Source: Desulfobacterales bacterium (GTDB lineage: Bacteria > Desulfobacterota > Desulfobacteria > Desulfobacterales > JAHEIW01). From it: DNA of 64,000 bases. Where the stretch lies: contig JASJAN010000012.1 of the NCBI GenBank assembly GCA_030066985.1, positions 1-64,000 of the forward strand, in the 5' to 3' direction. Shown here one piece after another: positions 60,635-64,000 of the stretch. The position numbers and the translations under genes were made by a program. How positions within the stretch are numbered: the stretch's first letter is position 1; each line of letters starts with the position of its first letter. A model generated the notes under the pieces. The model saw only the letters and a program-made list of their open reading frames with translations, was not told the DNA's origin and did not search any database.

Positions 60635-60693
60635 TTTGTATGAAAATTAATGAGAAGCGGTCATTAATTTAAATGTGAACAGGTTTAGAAGAT

Positions 60694-61815
60694 ATGAGTC
60701 TTAGTTTATTAGAAGGCAACGAGGCAATTGCCCGTGGGGCCATTGCTGCAGGTTGCCGGTTTTTTGCCGGCTATCCCATCACACCGGCAACCACCATCTA
60801 TCACAACATGCTCAACTTGCTACCGCCTCTGGGTGGCATTTGTATTCAAGGTGAGGATGAGATTGCTTCGATTGGATTTTGTCTGGGCGCATCCATGGCC
60901 GGAATGAAAGTCATGACCGCCACCTCGGGTCCGGGCATCAGCCTTTACAGTGAAAACCTATCCTTTGCGATCGGCAGCGAAATACCGATCGTCATCGTAG
61001 ATGTACAACGACTGGGGCCTTCAACCGGCTCGGCCACCCGCGGGGCCGATGGCGATATTAATTTTTTACGCTGGGGCAGCAGCGGTGGCCTGCCGGTGAT
61101 TGTTCTGGCGCCGGTGGATGTGGCGGATTGTTTTGCATTGACGCTGCAGGCCTTTAATCTGGCCGAAGAATTTCGCTGTCCGGTTTTTTTGGCGTCCAAC
61201 AAAGAAATCGGTATGACGCGTGAAAGCATCGATCTTCAAAACATAGAGATCCCCGATCTTGTCGAGCGCTCCGCAGCGCCAACCGATCAGCCCCTGTTGC
61301 CTTTTGGGGTGGACCCGGGGCAGCAGGTTCCCAATTTTCTGCCCATCGGCCATGAAGTTCTCGTTCGCCAGACCTCCTCGACCCACGGCCCCGATGGATA
61401 TATCACCACCGATTCGGATGTCATCGCTCAAAATCAGGCGCGTTTAAAGAACAAGCTGCTGTCGGCCATCGACCGCTTTTCTTTTCATGAACTTTACAGC
61501 AGCGGCGATGCCGACACCTTGCTGATTGCTTATGGAGTCTCTGCCCGGGCAGCAAAAGCGGTCTTTAAAGCCCGCAAGAAAAAGGGCAAACCCATATCGC
61601 TGCTGATTTTAAAAACATTATGGCCGGTGCCGGAAAATGTGATCCGGCAAGCTGCTCGCAATGCCAAACGCATCGTCGTGGTGGAAATGAACCTGGGTCA
61701 ATATGTGCGGGAAATCCAACGGATTCTGCCTCACACGCCGGTGGACTTCTGTGGTCAAATGGATGGCCGGCTTATCACGCCTTCCCGAATAAAGGAGGCG
61801 CTTGGCCATGAATAG
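60694..61815 (+). CDS. 2-oxoacid:ferredoxin oxidoreductase, alpha subunit (KorA-like)
   Basis: The 373-residue protein has the OFOR alpha pattern: LLEGNEAIARGAIAAGCRFFAGYPITPATTIYHNM, EDEIASIGFCLGASMAGMKVMTATSGPGISLYSENLSFAIGSEIPIVIVDVQRLGPSTG, and a C-terminal transketolase-like part (YGVSARAAKAVFKARKKKGKPISLLILKTLWPVPE). It oxidises a 2-oxoacid to an acyl-CoA, reducing ferredoxin. 2-oxoglutarate is the likeliest substrate, but branched-chain acids are possible. It overlaps the next gene by 8 bp. Confidence 0.93.
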   Translation: MSLSLLEGNEAIARGAIAAGCRFFAGYPITPATTIYHNMLNLLPPLGGICIQGEDEIASIGFCLGASMAGMKVMTATSGPGISLYSENLSFAIGSEIPIVIVDVQRLGPSTGSATRGADGDINFLRWGSSGGLPVIVLAPVDVADCFALTLQAFNLAEEFRCPVFLASNKEIGMTRESIDLQNIEIPDLVERSAAPTDQPLLPFGVDPGQQVPNFLPIGHEVLVRQTSSTHGPDGYITTDSDVIAQNQARLKNKLLSAIDRFSFHELYSSGDADTLLIAYGVSARAAKAVFKARKKKGKPISLLILKTLWPVPENVIRQAARNAKRIVVVEMNLGQYVREIQRILPHTPVDFCGQMDGRLITPSRIKEALGHE

Positions 61816-63112
61816 TCTGCTAAATGCGGCAAGACCGCCGGTTTTATGTCCGGGCTGCGCACATGAACGCATTACGCACCAGCTTGACCGGGCGTTTCAA
61901 AACATGGGGTTGGCCGGCCATCAGATTGTGATGGTCAGCGATATCGGCTGTTCGGGCCTGTTTGACACGTTTTTTCACACCCATGCCATGCACGGACTGC
62001 ACGGTCGCGCTCTGACCTATGCGGCCGGGCTAAAAATTGCGCAACCGGAGCTAAACGTGGTGGTCACCATGGGAGATGGTGGTCAGGGGATCGGCGGTGC
62101 CCACCTGCTGGCAGCCTGCCGCCGCAACCTTAATCTGACTCTGCTGATTTTAAACAATTTTAATTTCGGCATGACCGGCGGCCAGTACTCGGCTACCACG
62201 CCACCGGACGCCCAGCTGGGATCGGGTTTTCTGTCTGCCCTGGAGCGGCCCCTGGATATTTGCGAGGTAGCTCGCTGCGCCGGCGCACCCTATGTGCGGC
62301 GATGCTCCGGCTATCAAAAAGACCTGCCGCAGCTTATCCAGGATGCCATTGAATACGACGGATTCGCCCTGCTGGACATCTGGGGTGTTTGCCCCGGGCG
62401 CTATACCAAAAAAAACCGGCTCACCCCCAAAATGATCGATGAGGCCCTGGCCGAATTGCCGCCGCGCGAAGGCATTGTGCCGGATAATGTGCGCCCGGAG
62501 TACGGGCAACATTATCGCCGCCTGGCCGCCGACCAGAAAAAAGTTCCGCAGCCGCCGGTCATCGAAACCCAATTTAAAGCGCCTCAAAAAGGTCGCCAAG
62601 AGGTTATTTTGCTCGGTAGCGCCGGTCAGCGGGTGATTACTGCCGGTGAGCTGCTGTGTATCGCCGGGCTGACGGCCGGTATGAAAACCACTCAAAAAAA
62701 TGAGTATAATATTACCGTCCTCAGAGGCCCCTCAATCAGCGAGCTGATTTTATCACCGCAGGAAATTGATTTTACCGGAATTGAAAATCCGAATGTGGTC
62801 GTAGCGCTGGATCAGGAAGGGGTTGAGCGGCGGCGGGAGCTATTTGCGCGCCTGGGAAAAAAAGCGCTCGTCGTTCAAATCGACGGCGTGAGTGTGCCGC
62901 ACAGCAAGGCCCGCATCCATGCGGTCGATCTAAAAGATCAGGGCATTAAACGCCCGGACTGGGCGCTGGCGTCACTGGCGGTGTTGGCTGCCATGAAGCG
63001 GGTCATCACGCCGCAAATGCTGGAGGCCGCGCTAAGGGGTCGTTTCAAAGGCAAGGCGCTGGATGCTTCTCTAAACCTCATCAAACAAATCACAACAGGC
63101 AAAGAAGCCTGA
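61808..63112 (+). CDS. 2-oxoacid:ferredoxin oxidoreductase, fused beta-gamma subunit
   Basis: The 434-residue protein joins two parts. About 1-235 is the TPP-binding beta subunit: PPVLCPGCAHERITH, SDIGCSGLFDTFFHTHAMHGLHGRALTYAAGLKIA, MGDGGQGIGGAHLLAACRRN, NNFNFGMTGGQYSATTP. About 255-425 is the gamma subunit: EVILLGSAGQRVITAGELLCIAGLTAGMKTTQ, VLRGPSISELILS, NPNVVVALDQEGVERRRELFARLG. In most bacteria these are separate genes. I start at ATG 61808, 9 bp after AGGAGG; a TTG two codons earlier is possible. A separate ferredoxin-like delta subunit is absent. Confidence 0.92.
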   Translation: MNSLLNAARPPVLCPGCAHERITHQLDRAFQNMGLAGHQIVMVSDIGCSGLFDTFFHTHAMHGLHGRALTYAAGLKIAQPELNVVVTMGDGGQGIGGAHLLAACRRNLNLTLLILNNFNFGMTGGQYSATTPPDAQLGSGFLSALERPLDICEVARCAGAPYVRRCSGYQKDLPQLIQDAIEYDGFALLDIWGVCPGRYTKKNRLTPKMIDEALAELPPREGIVPDNVRPEYGQHYRRLAADQKKVPQPPVIETQFKAPQKGRQEVILLGSAGQRVITAGELLCIAGLTAGMKTTQKNEYNITVLRGPSISELILSPQEIDFTGIENPNVVVALDQEGVERRRELFARLGKKALVVQIDGVSVPHSKARIHAVDLKDQGIKRPDWALASLAVLAAMKRVITPQMLEAALRGRFKGKALDASLNLIKQITTGKEA

Positions 63113-63228
63113 TACTGGATTTTTTTCCAGAGGCAATAAGGATGGGCCCTTCCCTCTATTTTCCCCAAATGACTGCCTTAATCAGACTATCATCGCGATG
63201 AGGTTTAAAAACTGCTATATTTAAAAGT

Positions 63229-63355
63229 GTTAAAACTCTTTCAAATGGCTGAGGGCAAGGCGTGATTCGGTGAGAAAGCGGAGCGTACACGTAAGTACGT
63301 GAGCATTTCGAAACGGATCACAACACAGCCATCAGTCATTTGAGAGGGTTTTAAC
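63229..63355. repeat. Long imperfect palindrome (element I) overlapping a gene end
   Basis: The outer arms GTTAAAACTCTTTCAAATGG (63229-63248) and TCAGTCATTTGAGAGGGTTTTAAC's reverse complement agree at 21 of 24 positions. The pairing continues inwards with bulges through GTGATTCGG / the complement of GGATCAC to a central CACGTA-AG-TACGTG (63288-63301). The whole 127 bp could fold as one hairpin. The right arm includes the stop and last eight codons of the squalene/phytoene synthase gene. Confidence 0.7.
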
Positions 63356-64000
63356 CACATCGAATTGCCCATCCTCCCAGATAAACACCTTACCCTCATC
63401 CGGCTTGCAGCGCTCAAAAGCCTTGATCACCGTTTGTTCAAGCCATTTTAAAAAGCGCGCGGTTGCCCGACGGGAAAGGACGCATTTCAGCCAGGTGACC
63501 GCACCGCGCATCAGCGTCATTCGCTCCTGTTTTTCAAACGCCGTCAGCCCGGCTTTTTGGGCGGCACGCCAGTAATAGGCATAGGTGGTGATAATCAGCA
63601 GCATGGCGGCCCCCCGGGCCCGTGAAATCGTTGCAGTTGGCATGGTATTGAAATACTTCGGAAACTCGCGGAACTGGCGCAGCGCCCGCAGCACCAGCTG
63701 CCGGCGTACTTCCAGGATACCCTGCTGACGCCGAATGCCTTCCAGGCCGGGTAGCTGCGGATGATAGAAGATGCCGCGCACGTAATCTTTTTCGATATCA
63801 CGGGTGATGTTGGCCAGCTGTATGACTTCCCCAACCACGGCACACAGCCGCAAGCGTGCATCATCGATTTGGGGAGAGAGTCCCCGGTCCAGGCGCACCA
63901 TTTCATCTGCAAAAAGCATCGGCGTGCCGAGCACATACCAGCAATAGCGCGAAAGCTGCCCCGGTGTCTTAAGAACACCGCGCTGATCGGCAAAAACGCG
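63332..64000 (-). CDS. Squalene/phytoene synthase family protein, N-terminus cut by window end
   Basis: The frame is open through base 64000 (complement), so the start is outside the window; 222 residues are visible. The second aspartate-rich motif VIQLANITRDIEKDYVRGIFYHP binds prenyl diphosphate magnesium in trans-isoprenyl synthases that join two FPP or GGPP head to head. YCWYVLGTP near the visible start matches the family's YCxxVAGxVG segment in degenerate form. A hydrophobic or amphipathic C-terminal part follows. Squalene (hopanoid) synthesis is the likeliest role in this type of organism, which is inference. The last codons (VVKTLSND, stop) lie in the right arm of repeat element I, so the tail may have come from the repeat. 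Confidence 0.88.
   Translation of the reverse strand, partial: RVFADQRGVLKTPGQLSRYCWYVLGTPMLFADEMVRLDRGLSPQIDDARLRLCAVVGEVIQLANITRDIEKDYVRGIFYHPQLPGLEGIRRQQGILEVRRQLVLRALRQFREFPKYFNTMPTATISRARGAAMLLIITTYAYYWRAAQKAGLTAFEKQERMTLMRGAVTWLKCVLSRRATARFLKWLEQTVIKAFERCKPDEGKVFIWEDGQFDVVKTLSND

Overview
The window is a dense stretch of bacterial chromosome of moderate GC. It most resembles a Desulfobacterota (Deltaproteobacteria, Desulfobacterales-like) anaerobe. The clues are the 2-oxoacid:ferredoxin oxidoreductase, AmmeMemoRadiSam radical SAM enzyme, DctPQM TRAP transporter, doubled MoeA genes including a MoeA-PBP fusion, a GEMM-I riboswitch with a GNRA P2 loop, and Tat/lipoprotein-tagged binding proteins. 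The lineage is inferred from gene content by eye. The first gene (DnaE-type polymerase) and the last (squalene/phytoene synthase family) are cut by the window edges.

Layout. 1-5.3 kb: end of a DnaE-family polymerase, a cyclic-di-GMP riboswitch controlling a secreted beta-propeller protein with a lysine-rich tail, a decayed nuclease pseudogene and a MoaD/ThiS-like protein. 5.6-11.2 kb: a CarH/LitR-type MerR-B12 regulator divergent from lon-ftsH across a short region holding a 17-bp palindrome. 11.2-18.3 kb: a secreted BNR propeller, small DUF5679 and DUF1330 proteins, a GNAT, an M20 peptidase, an alpha/beta hydrolase, and a soluble protein that joins MotA-like loop segments to a FliG C-terminal domain. 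18.7-30 kb: DUF1501/DUF1800 pair, heptosyltransferase-like GT9, Tat-tagged 8-oxoguanine-deaminase-like amidohydrolase, an unknown exported protein divergent from a porin, YkgJ protein and amidohydrolase. 30-36.7 kb: MFS, TRAP operon (dctQ-dctM-dctP), AmrS, methyltransferase. 36.7-46.8 kb: DEAD-box helicase, two moeA genes, uppP, MFS, dnaJ, queD, pyrE. 47-54 kb: tolC-like gene followed by ftsE-ftsX-envC-ctpA-yibQ, a cell-division and cell-wall hydrolase cluster. 54-64 kb: hybrid histidine kinase, FHA protein, 7TM-HD phosphodiesterase, an OFOR alpha gene with a fused beta-gamma gene, and the squalene/phytoene synthase fragment.

The most unusual signal is not a protein. At least eight intergenic spots carry pairs of inverted arms, and each arm is built from two to five tandem copies of a short unit: 9 nt in four elements, 7 nt in three, 6 nt in one. 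The unit sequence differs between elements. Two of them (18371-18617 and 28049-28314) share a more elaborate block order: arm, palindrome, AATCC hairpin, spacer, GCC hairpin plus TTGGGTTT, palindrome, inverted arm. Within each, the two palindromes have unrelated stems but the same loop core in opposite orientation. Three further intergenic regions hold long imperfect palindromes. Two elements overlap the stop codons of neighbouring genes. I do not recognise these as a named family.

No tRNA, rRNA, CRISPR array, prophage, transposase or toxin-antitoxin locus was seen.
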